Assembly (NCBI GenBank): GCA_900298995.1
Contig: OMIC01000027.1
Span: 1 to 55,190 of the forward strand
Direction: 5' to 3'
From: Hyphomicrobiaceae bacterium
GTDB lineage: Bacteria; Pseudomonadota; Alphaproteobacteria; Rhizobiales; Aestuariivirgaceae
Length of the DNA stretch: 55,190 nucleotides
Both the position numbers and the translations under genes were made by a program. The notes under the pieces were generated by a model. That model was given only the letters and a program-made list of their open reading frames with translations. It ran no database searches and was not told the DNA's origin. Each line of letters starts with the position of its first letter. Positions within the stretch are counted from its first letter, which is position 1. Shown here piece by piece: positions 17,860-28,673 of this stretch.

Positions 17860-19113
17860 TTGAGCAAACCGCCGCCATCCGTCCGGGTGCCGGGCCCGCG
17901 GCTTTCGAAGCGGCGGGCGCCTGCGCTGGTGCGCGTGCTGGTCTGGACGGCGCTGATCTTCGCCGTCGCCGGGCTTGCCGCAGGCATCACGGCAATCTAC
18001 GCGCAGCATGAATATGGAGCGCCCGGCCCGCTGGCCGCCGAGAAGGTGTTCACCGTCGAGCCGGGCCTGTCCGCCGCCGCGATCGGCGATGTGCTGGCTT
18101 CGAATGGCATCATCTCCCATGGCCCGCTGTTCGCGGTCATGGCGCAGCTCGCCGGGCAGCGCAGCCGCCTGAAGGCGGGGGAATACGCCTTCCCCGCCGC
18201 CATCTCGATGCGTGACGTGATGGCACTGCTCGCCAGCGGCAAGGTGGTGACCTACAAGATCTCGATTCCCGAGGGCTTCACCAGCGAGATGGCGGTGGCC
18301 CGCGTCAATTCCAACGAGGTGCTGACCGGTCCGCCCGCCGCCGTGCCGCCCGAGGGCTCGATCCTGCCCGACACCTATGTGTTCCGGCGCGGCATGACGC
18401 GGCAGAAACTCGTGCAGGACATGCAGACGGCCCAGCGCGAGCTGCTCGATGAGCTGTGGGCGCAGCGCAAGCCCGTGCCGGTGATCGCAAGCAAGGAGCA
18501 GGCCGTCACGCTCGCCTCGATCGTGGAGAAGGAAACCGCCGTGGCGGAAGAACGCCCGCTGATCGCGGCGGTGTTCATCAACCGGCTCGAAAAGGGCATG
18601 CGGCTGCAGTCCGACCCGACCATCATCTATGGCATCGCGGGCGGCAAGGGCCGCCTCGACCGGCCGCTCAGCAAGGCCGACATCGCCACCACGACGCCCT
18701 ACAATACCTATCGCATCAATGGCCTGCCGCCCGGGCCCATCGCCAATCCGGGCCGCGCCGCGCTCGAGGCGGTGCTCAACCCGCAAGACACGCCGCATCT
18801 CTATTTCGTGGCGGATGGGTCGGGCGGCCATGCCTTTGCCTCCACCCTCGAAGAGCACAACCGCAATGTCCGGACCTGGCGGCAGCTGGCAGGAAACGCC
18901 GCCGCCGCAGCTGCGGCTGACGCTGCCGCAGACGCCCCGCCGGATGCGCCCGCGGCCGATGCCGGGGATGCCCCGCTGGCCGATGTCGCGCCCGAGCCTG
19001 CCGCGACGGCAGCAGCCGCGCAGGCCCCCAAACCGGTCAGGCTGAAGCCTGGCAGCGTGATCACGGTCGAGGGCCGGGCCACGGCGATCCCCCGGTTGCG
19101 CCCGGCTCGCTGA
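17860..19113 (+). CDS. mltG: Endolytic peptidoglycan transglycosylase MltG
   Basis: The 417-residue protein has one N-terminal membrane anchor (about residues 26-48) and a YceG-like periplasmic domain. The catalytic glutamate is Glu223 in ASIVEKETA. The start is a TTG at 17860 with GAGGAAGAAG just upstream. MltG cuts nascent glycan strands and sets their length. The C-terminal 70 or so residues form a low-complexity Ala/Pro/Asp tail ending in a basic segment, probably disordered and not part of the catalytic domain. Confidence 0.93.
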   Translation: MSKPPPSVRVPGPRLSKRRAPALVRVLVWTALIFAVAGLAAGITAIYAQHEYGAPGPLAAEKVFTVEPGLSAAAIGDVLASNGIISHGPLFAVMAQLAGQRSRLKAGEYAFPAAISMRDVMALLASGKVVTYKISIPEGFTSEMAVARVNSNEVLTGPPAAVPPEGSILPDTYVFRRGMTRQKLVQDMQTAQRELLDELWAQRKPVPVIASKEQAVTLASIVEKETAVAEERPLIAAVFINRLEKGMRLQSDPTIIYGIAGGKGRLDRPLSKADIATTTPYNTYRINGLPPGPIANPGRAALEAVLNPQDTPHLYFVADGSGGHAFASTLEEHNRNVRTWRQLAGNAAAAAAADAAADAPPDAPAADAGDAPLADVAPEPAATAAAAQAPKPVRLKPGSVITVEGRATAIPRLRPAR

Positions 19114-19176
19114 GCGGTTCCCAGCGGCGCCGAAACGTTCTAATTCTCCGGTGATTCCTTTTTCCCGGGAGACCCG

Positions 19177-20064
19177 ATGCCGATCTCCAGCATGACCGGA
19201 TTTGCCCGCGCCGCGGGCGAGCGCGACGGACTGTTCTGGCACTGGGAAATCAAGAGCGTGAATGGCAAGGCGCTCGATCTCCGCCTGCGCCTGCCGCCGG
19301 GCTTCGAGGCGCTGGAAACGCCGGTGCGGGCAGCGCTCGCCGCCGCCTTCAGGCGCGGCAATCTCCAGGCCAATCTCGTGGTGAGCGGCGGCCTGCCGCG
19401 CGAGACGCTGCGCCTCAACCACGACATTCTCGATGGTCTGGTGGCAGCCGGCGAGGCACTGCGCGGGCGTATCGGCGGTGAGCCCCTGCGTGCCGATGTG
19501 CTGCTGTCGATCCGCGGCGTGGTGGATGTCGCACCACAGCCCGAAGACGAGGCCGAGCGCGAGCGGCGCGATGGTGCGCTGCTCACAAGCTTCAATGCCG
19601 CGCTGGCCGATCTGGGCGCCGCGCGCCGCGCCGAGGGCGAGCGTCTTCAGGCCGTGGTGGAGGCCCATGTCACGCGCATCGCCGAACTGGCTGCGGCGGC
19701 ACGACACAATCCGGCCCGCAACCCCGAGGCCATACGCACGCGGCTGTCCGAGCAGATCGCCCGCATTGTCGAGACCGGTGCGGGCCTTGATCCTGACCGC
19801 CTGCATCAGGAGGCGGTCATCGCCGCGACACGGGCCGATATCCAGGAGGAGCTCGACCGGCTCGACTCGCATGTCGAGGCGGCGCGCGCCCTGCTGGCCG
19901 CACCGGATGCCGTTGGCCGCAAGTTCGATTTCCTCGCCCAGGAGTTCAACCGCGAGGCCAACACGCTGTGCGCCAAGGCCGCCGACCGTTCGCTCACCGC
20001 GATCGGCCTCGAACTCAAGACCGTCATCGACCAGCTCCGCGAGCAGGTCCAGAACATCGAGTGA
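19177..20064 (+). CDS. yicC: YicC family RNase-associated protein
   Basis: A 295-residue protein with the YicC N-terminal signature (ISSMTGFARA) and the C-terminal helical region with RKFDFLAQEFNREANTLCAKA, matching YicC/YloC. Members have been described as endoribonucleases or RNase adaptors. Its place between mltG and gmk is the usual one in alphaproteobacteria, with gmk 10 bases downstream. Confidence 0.93.
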   Translation: MPISSMTGFARAAGERDGLFWHWEIKSVNGKALDLRLRLPPGFEALETPVRAALAAAFRRGNLQANLVVSGGLPRETLRLNHDILDGLVAAGEALRGRIGGEPLRADVLLSIRGVVDVAPQPEDEAERERRDGALLTSFNAALADLGAARRAEGERLQAVVEAHVTRIAELAAAARHNPARNPEAIRTRLSEQIARIVETGAGLDPDRLHQEAVIAATRADIQEELDRLDSHVEAARALLAAPDAVGRKFDFLAQEFNREANTLCAKAADRSLTAIGLELKTVIDQLREQVQNIE

Positions 20065-20074
20065 AAGCATCGCC

Positions 20075-20707
20075 ATGACAGATATCGCCCGCCGCGGCCT
20101 CCTGCTTGTCATGTCCTCGCCCTCCGGCGCGGGCAAGACCACGCTGTCGCGCCGCCTGCTCGCAGCCGATCCCAGCATTGCCATGTCGGTATCCGTCACC
20201 ACCCGCGCACCGCGGCCCGGCGAGGTCAATGGCCGGGACTATCATTTCATCACCCAGGAGGACTTCGCGCGGCTCCGGGACCGCGGCGACCTGCTGGAAT
20301 ATGCCGAAGTCTTCGGAAATTTCTACGGCACGCCAAAACGCCCGGTCATGGAGGCGCTGCAGGCCGGGCGCGACGTGCTCTTCGACATCGACTGGCAGGG
20401 CACCCAGCAGCTTGCCCAGGCGATGGAGGAGGATCTCGTGCGCATCTTCATCCTGCCGCCCTCGGCGGAAGAACTGCGCGAGCGCCTCATCGGCCGGGCC
20501 CAGGATTCTGCCTCCACCGTCGCCCGGCGCATGGCCAAGGCGGCCGACGAGATCAGCCACTGGCCGGAATATGACTATGTGATCGTCAACGACGACATCG
20601 ACGCGTCGGATGCCGAGATCACGGCCATCCTGCGCGCCGAGCGCCTGCGGCGGCGGCGGCGCGTGGGGCTGACGCAATTCGTCCGTGAACTGACAAAAAA
20701 TCTCTGA
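20075..20707 (+). CDS. gmk: Guanylate kinase
   Basis: A 210-residue guanylate kinase that phosphorylates GMP to GDP. The P-loop SSPSGAGKTT lies at residues 14-23. The GMP-binding region carries SVTTRAPRPGEVNGRDYHF. The frame is open far upstream, but the ATG at 20075 gives the family start and a 10-base gap to yicC. It converges on rsmA with 4 bases between the stops and no room for separate terminators. Confidence 0.96.
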   Translation: MTDIARRGLLLVMSSPSGAGKTTLSRRLLAADPSIAMSVSVTTRAPRPGEVNGRDYHFITQEDFARLRDRGDLLEYAEVFGNFYGTPKRPVMEALQAGRDVLFDIDWQGTQQLAQAMEEDLVRIFILPPSAEELRERLIGRAQDSASTVARRMAKAADEISHWPEYDYVIVNDDIDASDAEITAILRAERLRRRRRVGLTQFVRELTKNL

Positions 20708-20711
20708 TCCA

Positions 20712-21548
20712 TCAGGCAAGCCGTGCCGCGAGCCGCGCAAAGGCGGACACGGGAAGCTGCTCGGCCCGGAGCGTGGGGTCGATGCCAAGTTCGGAAAGCA
20801 GTGGCTCGGGCGTGTCGATCAGGCTCTTCAGGCTGGTGCGCAGCATCTTGCGGCGCTGGCCGAAGGCGGCCGCCGTCACCTGTGAAAGGCGCGCTACGGA
20901 GCAGCTCGGTTGCGGCGCGGCGATGGGCAGGAGTTCCACGATGCTCGAGGTGACCTTGGGTGGCGGCGTGAAGGCCGAGCGGTTGACGTCAAAAAGCTTC
21001 TTCACTGCGCAGCGGTACTGGCAGAGGACAGAGAGGCGCCCGTAATCCTTTCCTCCGGGACGGGCCACGATGCGTTCAGCGACTTCCTTCTGGAACATCA
21101 GCGTGAGGCTTTCGAAGAACGGCGGCCAGCGCTCACCCTCGAGCCACCCCGTAAGCAGCGGAGTTGCGATGTTGTAGGGCAGATTGGCGATGATCCTGAC
21201 CCTTTGTCCCGCCGCGAGTGTTGCGTAATCAGCCGCCAGCGCATCGCCGGCCACGATGGTGAGCCGTCCGGGAAAGGCGGCGGCAATCTCCGCAAGCGCA
21301 CCAAGTGCGCGGTCATCGCGTTCGATCGCGATGACATGCCGGGCGCCTTCCAGCAGCAGGGCGCGCGTCAGTCCGCCTGGGCCTGGGCCGACCTCGATCA
21401 CCGTCACCGCGTCGAGCGGGCCCGCTGCCCGCGCAATGCGCCGCGTGAGATTCATGTCGAAGAGAAAGTTCTGGCCCAGCGCCTTGCGCGCCTCCAGCCC
21501 GTGCCGTGCAATCACCTCGCGCAGGGGCGGCAGCGGATCATCGCTCAC
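20712..21548 (-). CDS. rsmA: 16S rRNA dimethyladenosine transferase
   Basis: The 278-residue SAM-dependent methyltransferase carries [20 protein letters not shown] (motif I) and [11 protein letters not shown] (motif IV, catalytic). RsmA/KsgA dimethylates two adjacent adenines near the 3' end of 16S rRNA. Its start overlaps the pdxA stop by 4 bases, so it is the last gene of lptD-surA-pdxA-rsmA. Because it follows the damaged pdxA, the premature stop there could reduce its expression by polarity. Confidence 0.97.
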   Translation of the reverse strand: MSDDPLPPLREVIARHGLEARKALGQNFLFDMNLTRRIARAAGPLDAVTVIEVGPGPGGLTRALLLEGARHVIAIERDDRALGALAEIAAAFPGRLTIVAGDALAADYATLAAGQRVRIIANLPYNIATPLLTGWLEGERWPPFFESLTLMFQKEVAERIVARPGGKDYGRLSVLCQYRCAVKKLFDVNRSAFTPPPKVTSSIVELLPIAAPQPSCSVARLSQVTAAAFGQRRKMLRTSLKSLIDTPEPLLSELGIDPTLRAEQLPVSAFARLAARLA

Positions 21549-22573
21549 CTCTGGGCTCCGGCCATTCGGGCGGCCAGGCGGATGGCGGCGATGAGGCTCT
21601 GCGGATTGGCGGCGCCGCTGCCTGCAATCGCAAGCGCCGTGCCGTGGTCGGGCGACGTGCGGATGAAGGGCAGTCCCAGGCTGACATTGACGCCGCCGTG
21701 GAAGTCGAGCGTCTTGACAGGGATCAGCGCCTGATCGTGATACATGCAGAGGATGACGTCATAGCGCGCCCGCGCCTCCGTGTGAAAGGCCGTGTCGGCG
21801 GACAATGGCCCCAGCACGCTGAAACCCTCCCGGCGCAGCGTTTCGAGTGCGGGTCCGATGATCTCGATCTCCTCCCGCCCCATGGCGCCGTTCTCACCCG
21901 CATGCGGATTGAGACCGGTGAAGGCAAGGCGCGGCGCGGCAATTCCGAAGAAGCGCGTGAGATCGCGCGCCGCCACGCGAGCCTGCGCGATGATGGCGGC
22001 GCCGGAGAGTTTGGCAGGCACATCCTTGAGGGGGATGTGAACCGTCACCGGAATGGCGCGCAGATCCTGCGCCACCAGCATCATCACTTCCTGAACGGCA
22101 TGGCCATGGCGGGCGGAAAGATGCGCCAGAAAATCCGTATGTCCCTGGTGCCGGAAGGCGGCACTGTAGAGCGCTTCCTTCTGGATCGGATTGGTCACCA
22201 TGCCGGTGCCCGCACCCGACAGGACAAGCCCCGCGGCCTCCTCGATGGCGGCAATCACCTGCGGAGCTGTTTCAGTTGCAATCACACCGGCGCGCGGATG
22301 GACGGCAAGCGGACGGTGGAGCACGGGCAACGCCTGCGCGAAGACGGCCTGCGCGTCGGATGGCGCCGTGATCACGCGCACCGGCAGGTTCGGGTTGCGC
22401 GCCTACCAGTAACCGGCGTCGCCCAGAAGGGCAAAGCAGCAAGATGGTTCATGGCGCAGCGCGGCCCATGCGCCTGCCGTGATCTCGGGAGCGATGCCCG
22501 CGGGTTCGCCGCTGGTCAGGAGAAGGGGCGCGCGCAGGCTGCCGCCGCTATTGCGGGGCGAATCTGGGGTCAC
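21545..22573 (-). pseudogene. pdxA: 4-hydroxythreonine-4-phosphate dehydrogenase, interrupted by an in-frame TAG
   Basis: Read through, the frame is 343 codons, the normal length for PdxA (4-phosphohydroxy-L-threonine oxidation in vitamin B6 synthesis). The N-terminal piece has TSGEPAGIAPEI and ends GDAGYW at a TAG (22403-22405). The same frame resumes at once with ARNPNLPVRVI. It carries the family's metal-site histidines (GHTDFLA, YHDQAL) and GLNPHAGENG. No frameshift is needed. The likely start is the GTG at 22573, overlapping the end of surA by 26 bases. Either the gene carries a nonsense mutation (CAG to TAG would do), or the base is a sequencing error. The downstream piece could start at a GTG at 22381 but would lack the phosphate-binding loop. 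Confidence 0.85.
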
Positions 22574-23552
22574 GGTATTCGACATAGACCTTGTCACGCG
22601 CCAGCTCGAGATATTGTTCCTCGATCTTGTCATAGCGTTCGTTGGTGACCATGCGCTCCACCTGGTCGCGGGTCGGCATCTTGAAATCGGGTTTGGGCGG
22701 CGTGATGGTACGCACTCCGCACAGTGCAATGAGCTGAACGCCATTCTTGCCACGCATCGGACCGACCGCTCCGCCCACGCCCACCTTGTCGAAGGCGGCG
22801 CGCAGCTCCTTTGGCATCTTGCCGGCATCGACATCGAATTTCTTGCCGGCCTTGACGTCGAATATGCCCTCGGAGGCAGCCTTGAGCGAGCCGCAACCCT
22901 TGAATCGCCGGGCCACCTGGCTGGCCTCGATGGCGCGTGACTGCATCAGCATCGGGTCTTCGCCGTCGACGGGAAGCTGAATTTCCATCAGCGAGAAGAC
23001 CGTCACGGGCTTCATGCGCGGGTCATTCATGATCTTGGCCGTCTCGGAACCGACTTCCCGCTTGATCTCGGCAATCTTGGCATCGACCTCGGCGTCCGTG
23101 ACCTTCACGTCCTCCCTGTACTTCGCCGAAATCAGCCTGCTGAAGCCGATCGAAGCCTGAAGATAGAGCCGGAAGCTCGCCTCGCTGATGCCCCTGGCCT
23201 TGAGCTTTGCCATCAACTCGTCGCGGCTGATCTTCATGCCCTTGGCGATGCGATTGATGCGATCAGAGATGTCGGAGTCGGACGGCAGCATGCCGAGCCT
23301 GGTCGACTCGAAGATCTTCACCTGGTCGTCGATCATGGCGCGCAGCGCCTGCTCCTTGGTCATGCCCTTCGCCGGAAGATCACCAAGTATCTCCAGCAGG
23401 ATCACACGCTGGGAGAGGTCGAGCTCGGTGATCGGCTGGTCATTGACCACGGCGACGATACCCTCGATCTCGGCCAGCGCGGGACCCGGTGGTTGCGCGA
23501 GGACAGCAGTGGCGAGAAGGACGGAGGCAAGCAGAAGACCGCGCCGGATCAT
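22548..23552 (-). CDS. surA: SurA-like periplasmic peptidyl-prolyl isomerase
   Basis: The 334-residue protein has a signal peptide (about residues 1-25) and a SurA N-terminal chaperone region beginning GIVAVVNDQPIT. A single weakly conserved parvulin-like domain occupies about residues 170-280. SurA escorts outer-membrane proteins, including LptD. The ATG at 23552 overlaps the lptD stop in an ATGA, showing translational coupling with its client. It ends in TAG at 22548-22550. The frame is open 46 codons further upstream, but inside lptD. Confidence 0.9.
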   Translation of the reverse strand: MIRRGLLLASVLLATAVLAQPPGPALAEIEGIVAVVNDQPITELDLSQRVILLEILGDLPAKGMTKEQALRAMIDDQVKIFESTRLGMLPSDSDISDRINRIAKGMKISRDELMAKLKARGISEASFRLYLQASIGFSRLISAKYREDVKVTDAEVDAKIAEIKREVGSETAKIMNDPRMKPVTVFSLMEIQLPVDGEDPMLMQSRAIEASQVARRFKGCGSLKAASEGIFDVKAGKKFDVDAGKMPKELRAAFDKVGVGGAVGPMRGKNGVQLIALCGVRTITPPKPDFKMPTRDQVERMVTNERYDKIEEQYLELARDKVYVEYRDPRFAPQ

Positions 23553-25819
23553 GGCAGCTGGAACCCACCTGCAATCACACCGATGGTACGCAGTTCGACG
23601 CTCAGATCGATGCGATATTCGGTACCATCGCCGTTCGGTCCGAATTCGTCGGTATGCGACATCGAGTAGACCAGATCGGCCTTCATGCAATCACAGTCGA
23701 ATGTCACGCCGATCCTCTCATCCATGCGCTCATTGTTCTTGAGGTCGTAGCGCAGCCCGCCGAACACGCTCCAGGCGCTGGAGAAGCTGTAGCGGCCATC
23801 CGCCCAGACCTGCTGCTCATCGTCGGGCCGCCCATAATTGGCGGCCGCAGCAATGTCGGCATAGTTGAATGACCCGGAAAACTGGCCGAAATTGAGGCCA
23901 AGCATGCCTTCCTGGACGTTGATGCGGGAGAGATCCTCCTCCATGCGCGCCTGATAGGCGACGGTCACGTTGGGGTTGACCTGCAGCGCGAGGCCCGCCA
24001 CCAGATCGGAGGCCGTGCCGTTGAGGCCGGAGCCCGCAAGAAAGCTGTTCTCTCCGGCAATATGAAAGCTCTCGCCGAAACTGGCGCGCAGGAAGCCGCC
24101 GCCTTCGCCCATCAGCGTGTAGATGAAACCGGTATTGGCCCGGAGACCACCCTCCCAGCGGTCATAGCCCGTGAAGCGGTCGCTGAGGAACAGATTGGTG
24201 GTGTCGAAGTTGAGAGTGATGGCATCCTCATTGGCGGTGTCGCCAAGGCTGGGCTCGGAGGGCGTGCCGATCATCTGCGCCACGGGGGTCAGAACACTCT
24301 GCAGCGCACCATGCGAGGCGACGAAGGGCATGCGCACGTCGAGACCTGCCGTCGGCGAGAGATAGAACTCGCTGTTCTGGTCACTTTCTGCGCCCGGCAC
24401 GTCCTCGGCATAGAAGGCATCGGAGCGGATCTGGGCAAATGGTGTCACCAGGAGGCCCGCGGGCGAGATCATCTGCCGCTTCCAGTCGGCATAGGCCATG
24501 ACATGCGTCTGCTGCGTGCCGAGATCGACACCCTGCCAGGACTCGTCGATCGCATCCTTGCGCTCCAGCGCATAGGCGTTGAAGCCAAAGGAGAGTTCGC
24601 CGCCCATCACCGGCCGGTCAAGGACGTAGTCGCCCACCACAAAGGGCGTGGCAACCGGCATGTCGCCCTGGTTCTCGCCATCGACGAGGCTCTGCCAGCC
24701 GATGATCTGCGCCTTGGTGTAGTTGCGGCCAGAAAGACCTGTGGCCTGAACATAGCTCGCCAGCATGGTGCGGGTATCGAAGCCGTAGTCGGACAGGAAG
24801 TCGTTGTCACTCACCGCCGTGGCGTCCCAGCCCCATGTCCAGTGATCATTGATGCGGAAATCACCCTCGGTCTTGGCCGCGCCACGCCATGGACTGGCAT
24901 CGCCATTGTCCCGGCTGACATTGGCCTCATGGATGCCATAGCCCTGGACGCTGTAGGTGCCGGATGCGAGGCGGTGGCGGAATTCGAGATCGGCCAGGGG
25001 TCCGCGCTCGGTGGTCCACAGCGGCGAGCAGGTCAGGTCCATGTTGGGCCGCATGGCCCAGAAATAGGGTGTCGCAACGCCAAATCCGAAATCGCCGGAT
25101 TTGTAGGAGGGGATGAGGAAGCCGGTGCGGCGCGTTACGGTCGGGTCGGGGTAGGCGAAATACGGCGTCCAGGCCACCGGCAGCTTGCCGAATTTCAGCG
25201 TCGCGTCGCGGTAGTAGATGGTCTTGCTCTTGCTGTCGTGCTTGGCCTCGCGTGCCGCGATCTGCCACAGCGGCGTTCCGTCTTCCGAGGCGCACTCCTT
25301 GCAGGCGGTGTAGCTGGCATGCTCGTAGATGGTGATGCCGTTCTCGTAGCGCCTGGCATATTGCGCTGTGATGGTCACATTGTTTGTGAGAAGTGCGCGC
25401 ACATGGTTGGCGAAGCCCTCGCGGAACGTGTCCCTCAGCTCGGCACTGTCAGCCTCGAGGACATTGCCGTTGGGCTCCTTCAGCACGATCGAGCCATTGG
25501 CGTTGAAGGTGCCCGTGTCCATGTCATAGACGACCTTGCTGGCCGTCAGCACATAGGGACCATAGGTCAGCCGCACAGTGCCGGTGGCGACCGCCACCTT
25601 GCTCTTGCCGTCATAGGTGAGCCGCTCGGCGATGACGTCAACGCGCGTGCCCTTCGGCACGGGTTCATCGGCGGGCGCCACGAAGCTTGGCTGGTCATCG
25701 ATACCGGCCCGCACCGGCGTGGCGCCCAGCGCCAGGCCAGCGGCAAGCAGCATCACGGGAAGGCACGCCTGCCACCCCGCCACCCGCCGTCCGCGCTGGC
25801 TCGTCCCGCCGTTTTGCAC
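23549..25819 (-). CDS. lptD: LPS-assembly protein LptD
   Basis: The 756-residue outer-membrane protein has a signal peptide (about residues 15-40), an N-terminal OstA/LptA-like domain (about 55-165) and a long C-terminal beta-barrel. It inserts lipopolysaccharide into the outer leaflet. Cysteines near residue 170 (CKECASEDG) may take part in the disulfides needed for maturation. It is the first gene of lptD-surA-pdxA-rsmA. In many alphaproteobacteria lptF and lptG lie between pepA and lptD; here only about 170 bases separate lptD from pepA. Confidence 0.94.
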   Translation of the reverse strand: MQNGGTSQRGRRVAGWQACLPVMLLAAGLALGATPVRAGIDDQPSFVAPADEPVPKGTRVDVIAERLTYDGKSKVAVATGTVRLTYGPYVLTASKVVYDMDTGTFNANGSIVLKEPNGNVLEADSAELRDTFREGFANHVRALLTNNVTITAQYARRYENGITIYEHASYTACKECASEDGTPLWQIAAREAKHDSKSKTIYYRDATLKFGKLPVAWTPYFAYPDPTVTRRTGFLIPSYKSGDFGFGVATPYFWAMRPNMDLTCSPLWTTERGPLADLEFRHRLASGTYSVQGYGIHEANVSRDNGDASPWRGAAKTEGDFRINDHWTWGWDATAVSDNDFLSDYGFDTRTMLASYVQATGLSGRNYTKAQIIGWQSLVDGENQGDMPVATPFVVGDYVLDRPVMGGELSFGFNAYALERKDAIDESWQGVDLGTQQTHVMAYADWKRQMISPAGLLVTPFAQIRSDAFYAEDVPGAESDQNSEFYLSPTAGLDVRMPFVASHGALQSVLTPVAQMIGTPSEPSLGDTANEDAITLNFDTTNLFLSDRFTGYDRWEGGLRANTGFIYTLMGEGGGFLRASFGESFHIAGENSFLAGSGLNGTASDLVAGLALQVNPNVTVAYQARMEEDLSRINVQEGMLGLNFGQFSGSFNYADIAAAANYGRPDDEQQVWADGRYSFSSAWSVFGGLRYDLKNNERMDERIGVTFDCDCMKADLVYSMSHTDEFGPNGDGTEYRIDLSVELRTIGVIAGGFQLP

Positions 25820-25991
25820 CAGGTCCCGGTTTTCTTGCTACCTCTGCAAAGCTTACCGGCTTTCGGCGGGGGCGGGAAGCCCCGGCGTCGCCCGCGGCAT
25901 GGTAAAAAAGCCCTTTCCTGCCCGTCATTTCGGAGATTTCCCGGCGCGCGGAAACAGGCTAAGTGATTTCAACAGTCAATCGGGATTGCCC

Positions 25992-27470
25992 ATGAACATC
26001 AGCTTCACCCCGCCCAAACTGCCGCGCAGCGGCGTTGCCATCCTCCTGATCCCGGAAGGTGCCCGCCTCACGGGCATCGCCGCCGAGGCCGACCGGCGTA
26101 CGGGTGGACATGTCGGCCGCGCCATGACGGCGGCAGGTTTTACCGGGCGCCGTGACACCACGCTGGACATCGTAGCCCCCGGCGGCGGTCTGTCCCGAAT
26201 CATCCTGTTCGGGCTCGGAGCGCCCACCGCGCTGCGGCCGCTCGATCTCGAAATGCTGGGCGGGGCGGTGGCCGGTGTCCTGCAGGCGGTGAAGGCGGAG
26301 GCGGCAACCCTGGCCGCCGATGTGGCGCTTGCTTCGCTGTCGCCAGCGGAGGCGGCCGCGCTCATCGCCTCGGGCGTGCGGCTCCGGGTCTATGGCTTCA
26401 CCCGCTACAAGTCGAAGAAGCCTGACGCCCGGCCGCTGCGGGAGGTCAATCTCCTCACCGCCGATGCCAGCGGCGCGCGGCGGCGCTTCGCGGCGCTCGA
26501 AGCCGTTGCGGAGGGCGTCCATCTCGCCCGGGATCTCGTCAACGAGCCGCCCAACATCCTTCACCCCGTCGCCTTTGCCGCGCGCCTGAAGCCGCTGGTC
26601 AAGCTGGGGCTCAAGCTCACCATCCTGACGCCTGCCCAGATGAAGCGGCTCGGCATGAATGCGCTGCTGGGCGTCGCCCAGGGCTCCGCCCATGAAGCGC
26701 GTCTGGCCATTCTGGAGTGGCGCGGCGGCAAGGCCGGAGAGGCTCCGCTTGCCTTCATCGGCAAGGGTGTGACCTTCGACACCGGCGGCATCTCGATCAA
26801 GCCGGCGCAGGGCATGGAAGACATGAAGGGTGACATGGGCGGCGCGGCCTGCGTGGCCGGGCTGATGATGGCGCTGGCCAAGCGCAAGGCCCGGGTCAAC
26901 GCGATCGGCGCCATCGGCCTGGTCGAGAACATGCCGGACGGAAACGCCCAGCGCCCTGGCGATGTCGTCACCTCCATGTCGGGCCAGACCATCGCCGTTC
27001 TCAACACCGATGCCGAGGGCCGGCTCGTGCTGGCCGATGTGCTGTGGTATGTGCAGCAGCGCTTCAAGCCGCGCTTCATGATCGATCTCGCTACGCTCAC
27101 CGGCGCCATTCTGGTGGCGCTCGGCAAGGAGCATGCCGGCCTGTTTTCCAACAGTGACGAGCTTGCCCAGCGACTTGGCGAAGCGGGCTATGCCACGGGC
27201 GAGAAGGTCTGGCGCATGCCGCTCGCACCCGAATATGACAAGATCATCGACCATGATGTGGCCGACGTGAAGAACACCGGCGGACGCTACGCCGGGTCGA
27301 TCACAGCGGCGCAGTTCCTGCAGCGCTTTGTCAACAATGTGCCATGGGCGCATCTCGACGTGGCGGGAACCGCGATGGACGCCCCGCGCAGCTCGATCAA
27401 TCAGAGCTGGGGCTCCGGCTGGGGCGTACGCCTTCTCGACCGGCTGGTGGCGCAGTACTACGAGCGCTGA
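25992..27470 (+). CDS. pepA: Leucyl aminopeptidase, M17 family
   Basis: A 492-residue cytosolic aminopeptidase with two metal ions. The C-terminal catalytic domain shows [16 protein letters not shown] (metal-binding Lys and Asp), the GDMGGAA stretch and the M17 signature [12 protein letters not shown]. The N-terminal 170 residues form the regulatory domain. The ATG at 25992 ([11 protein letters not shown]) is chosen although the frame is open much further upstream, because that extension would overlap lptD. It converges on the LacI gene with 6 bases between stops. Confidence 0.96.
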   Translation: MNISFTPPKLPRSGVAILLIPEGARLTGIAAEADRRTGGHVGRAMTAAGFTGRRDTTLDIVAPGGGLSRIILFGLGAPTALRPLDLEMLGGAVAGVLQAVKAEAATLAADVALASLSPAEAAALIASGVRLRVYGFTRYKSKKPDARPLREVNLLTADASGARRRFAALEAVAEGVHLARDLVNEPPNILHPVAFAARLKPLVKLGLKLTILTPAQMKRLGMNALLGVAQGSAHEARLAILEWRGGKAGEAPLAFIGKGVTFDTGGISIKPAQGMEDMKGDMGGAACVAGLMMALAKRKARVNAIGAIGLVENMPDGNAQRPGDVVTSMSGQTIAVLNTDAEGRLVLADVLWYVQQRFKPRFMIDLATLTGAILVALGKEHAGLFSNSDELAQRLGEAGYATGEKVWRMPLAPEYDKIIDHDVADVKNTGGRYAGSITAAQFLQRFVNNVPWAHLDVAGTAMDAPRSSINQSWGSGWGVRLLDRLVAQYYER

Positions 27471-27476
27471 TTCCGC

Positions 27477-28493
27477 TCAGGCCGCAACAGCCGCCCTGAG
27501 CGGCGCGCATGTCGCGCGCTCGCGCAGTTCCACCGGCAGAACCGTGTCGGATTCGGCACCCGGCTGACCGCGGATGAGCCCGATCAGGAGGTTCGCTGCG
27601 GTTGCGCCGATGTCGGCCCGCGGCACGTGAACCGTGGTGAGCGGCGGATAGGCGCGTTGACCGTCCTGGGTGTCATTGGCCCCGATCAGCGAAATGTCCT
27701 CCGGCACGCGCAAACCCTGCTCGCGGCACACATTCATGGCAGCGCATGCGAGGGCATCGTCGGCGCAGAACACCGCTGTCGGCCGCTGTGGCAGGGACAG
27801 AAGCCGCCGCATGGCCTGGAGGCCACCCTCCCAGCCGCCATCGCCTGACACCATGAGGTGCTCCTCGACCGGCAGGCCGGAACGGCCCATCGCCGCCACG
27901 AAGCCGTTGCGCCGTTCCAGCGCGTGCGGCGCTGCGGCGCTGCCGGCGATATGCGCGATGCGGTGATGTCCTAGGCTCGAGAGATGGCGCACGGCCAGAT
28001 CCGCAACCTCACCGTCATCGACCCGCACCACAGGCACGGGTGGCGCGTAGATGCGGTCGAGGACCTGCACCGTGGGAAGATCGGGCCGTGGCCCCGTGAA
28101 GCGGTTGACACCGCTGCCGCCATCCATCACCAGCATGCCGTCCACACGGCCGTTGGAGAGGAGGTCGGCATAGCTCTGGCGATGCTTCTCGCTCTTCGCG
28201 GTGAAGCCCACCAGAACCGTATAGCCGAGGTCGAGTGCCGCATCCTCGATGCCGTGCAGCAGGGCAGGGTAGAAGCCGTTGTCGATTTCAGGCGTCAGCA
28301 CCAGGAGGGTGTCGGTCCGCTGGATGCGCAGCGAGCGCGCCACGAGATTGATCTTGTAACCGCAGGAGTTGGCGGCTTCGCGCACCGCGCGCCGCGTGCC
28401 GTCTGCAACGAGGTCCGGATTGCTGAGGGCGCGGGATGCGGTCGCCACCGACACGCTTGCCAGCCGTGCCACATCCGAAAGCGTAGGTCTCAT
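27477..28493 (-). CDS. LacI family transcriptional regulator
   Basis: This 338-residue regulator has the LacI helix-turn-helix at residues 4-28 (TLSDVARLASVSVATASRAL) and a periplasmic-binding-protein-like effector domain. The ATG at 28493 is chosen because it puts the HTH at the N-terminus. No sugar genes are adjacent, so its targets are unknown; either sugar ABC system in this window is possible but unproven. The AT-rich stretch just upstream (about 28500-28600) is a likely promoter region. Confidence 0.92.
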   Translation of the reverse strand: MRPTLSDVARLASVSVATASRALSNPDLVADGTRRAVREAANSCGYKINLVARSLRIQRTDTLLVLTPEIDNGFYPALLHGIEDAALDLGYTVLVGFTAKSEKHRQSYADLLSNGRVDGMLVMDGGSGVNRFTGPRPDLPTVQVLDRIYAPPVPVVRVDDGEVADLAVRHLSSLGHHRIAHIAGSAAAPHALERRNGFVAAMGRSGLPVEEHLMVSGDGGWEGGLQAMRRLLSLPQRPTAVFCADDALACAAMNVCREQGLRVPEDISLIGANDTQDGQRAYPPLTTVHVPRADIGATAANLLIGLIRGQPGAESDTVLPVELRERATCAPLRAAVAA

Positions 28494-28673
28494 GAGGGCC
28501 TCCCCGAAATGGTTTGCAATAATCTTTTTAATACACAACCAAAGCGATTGAAATGGGGTAGCTGACAAAAGGCTGACTGGTTCTATAGAAACTGATAATC
28601 TGGATCCATGTTGCCTAGCTGCGCATCAGGCTTCTCGCTGCACGGGCTTGCGTGAAACTGCCCAAGGCACTGA

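Noticed and set aside
16139-17878. 579-codon open frame on the minus strand over acpP and fabF
   Set aside because: Shadow of two essential genes with clear active-site residues.
17488-20229. 913-codon open frame on the minus strand across fabF, mltG, yicC and gmk
   Set aside because: It is antisense to four well-supported genes and its translation has no family features. Long antisense frames are expected at this GC content.
24062-25966. 634-codon open frame on the plus strand over lptD
   Set aside because: Antisense to lptD, with a composition (rich in Ala, Arg, Gly, His) typical of shadow frames.
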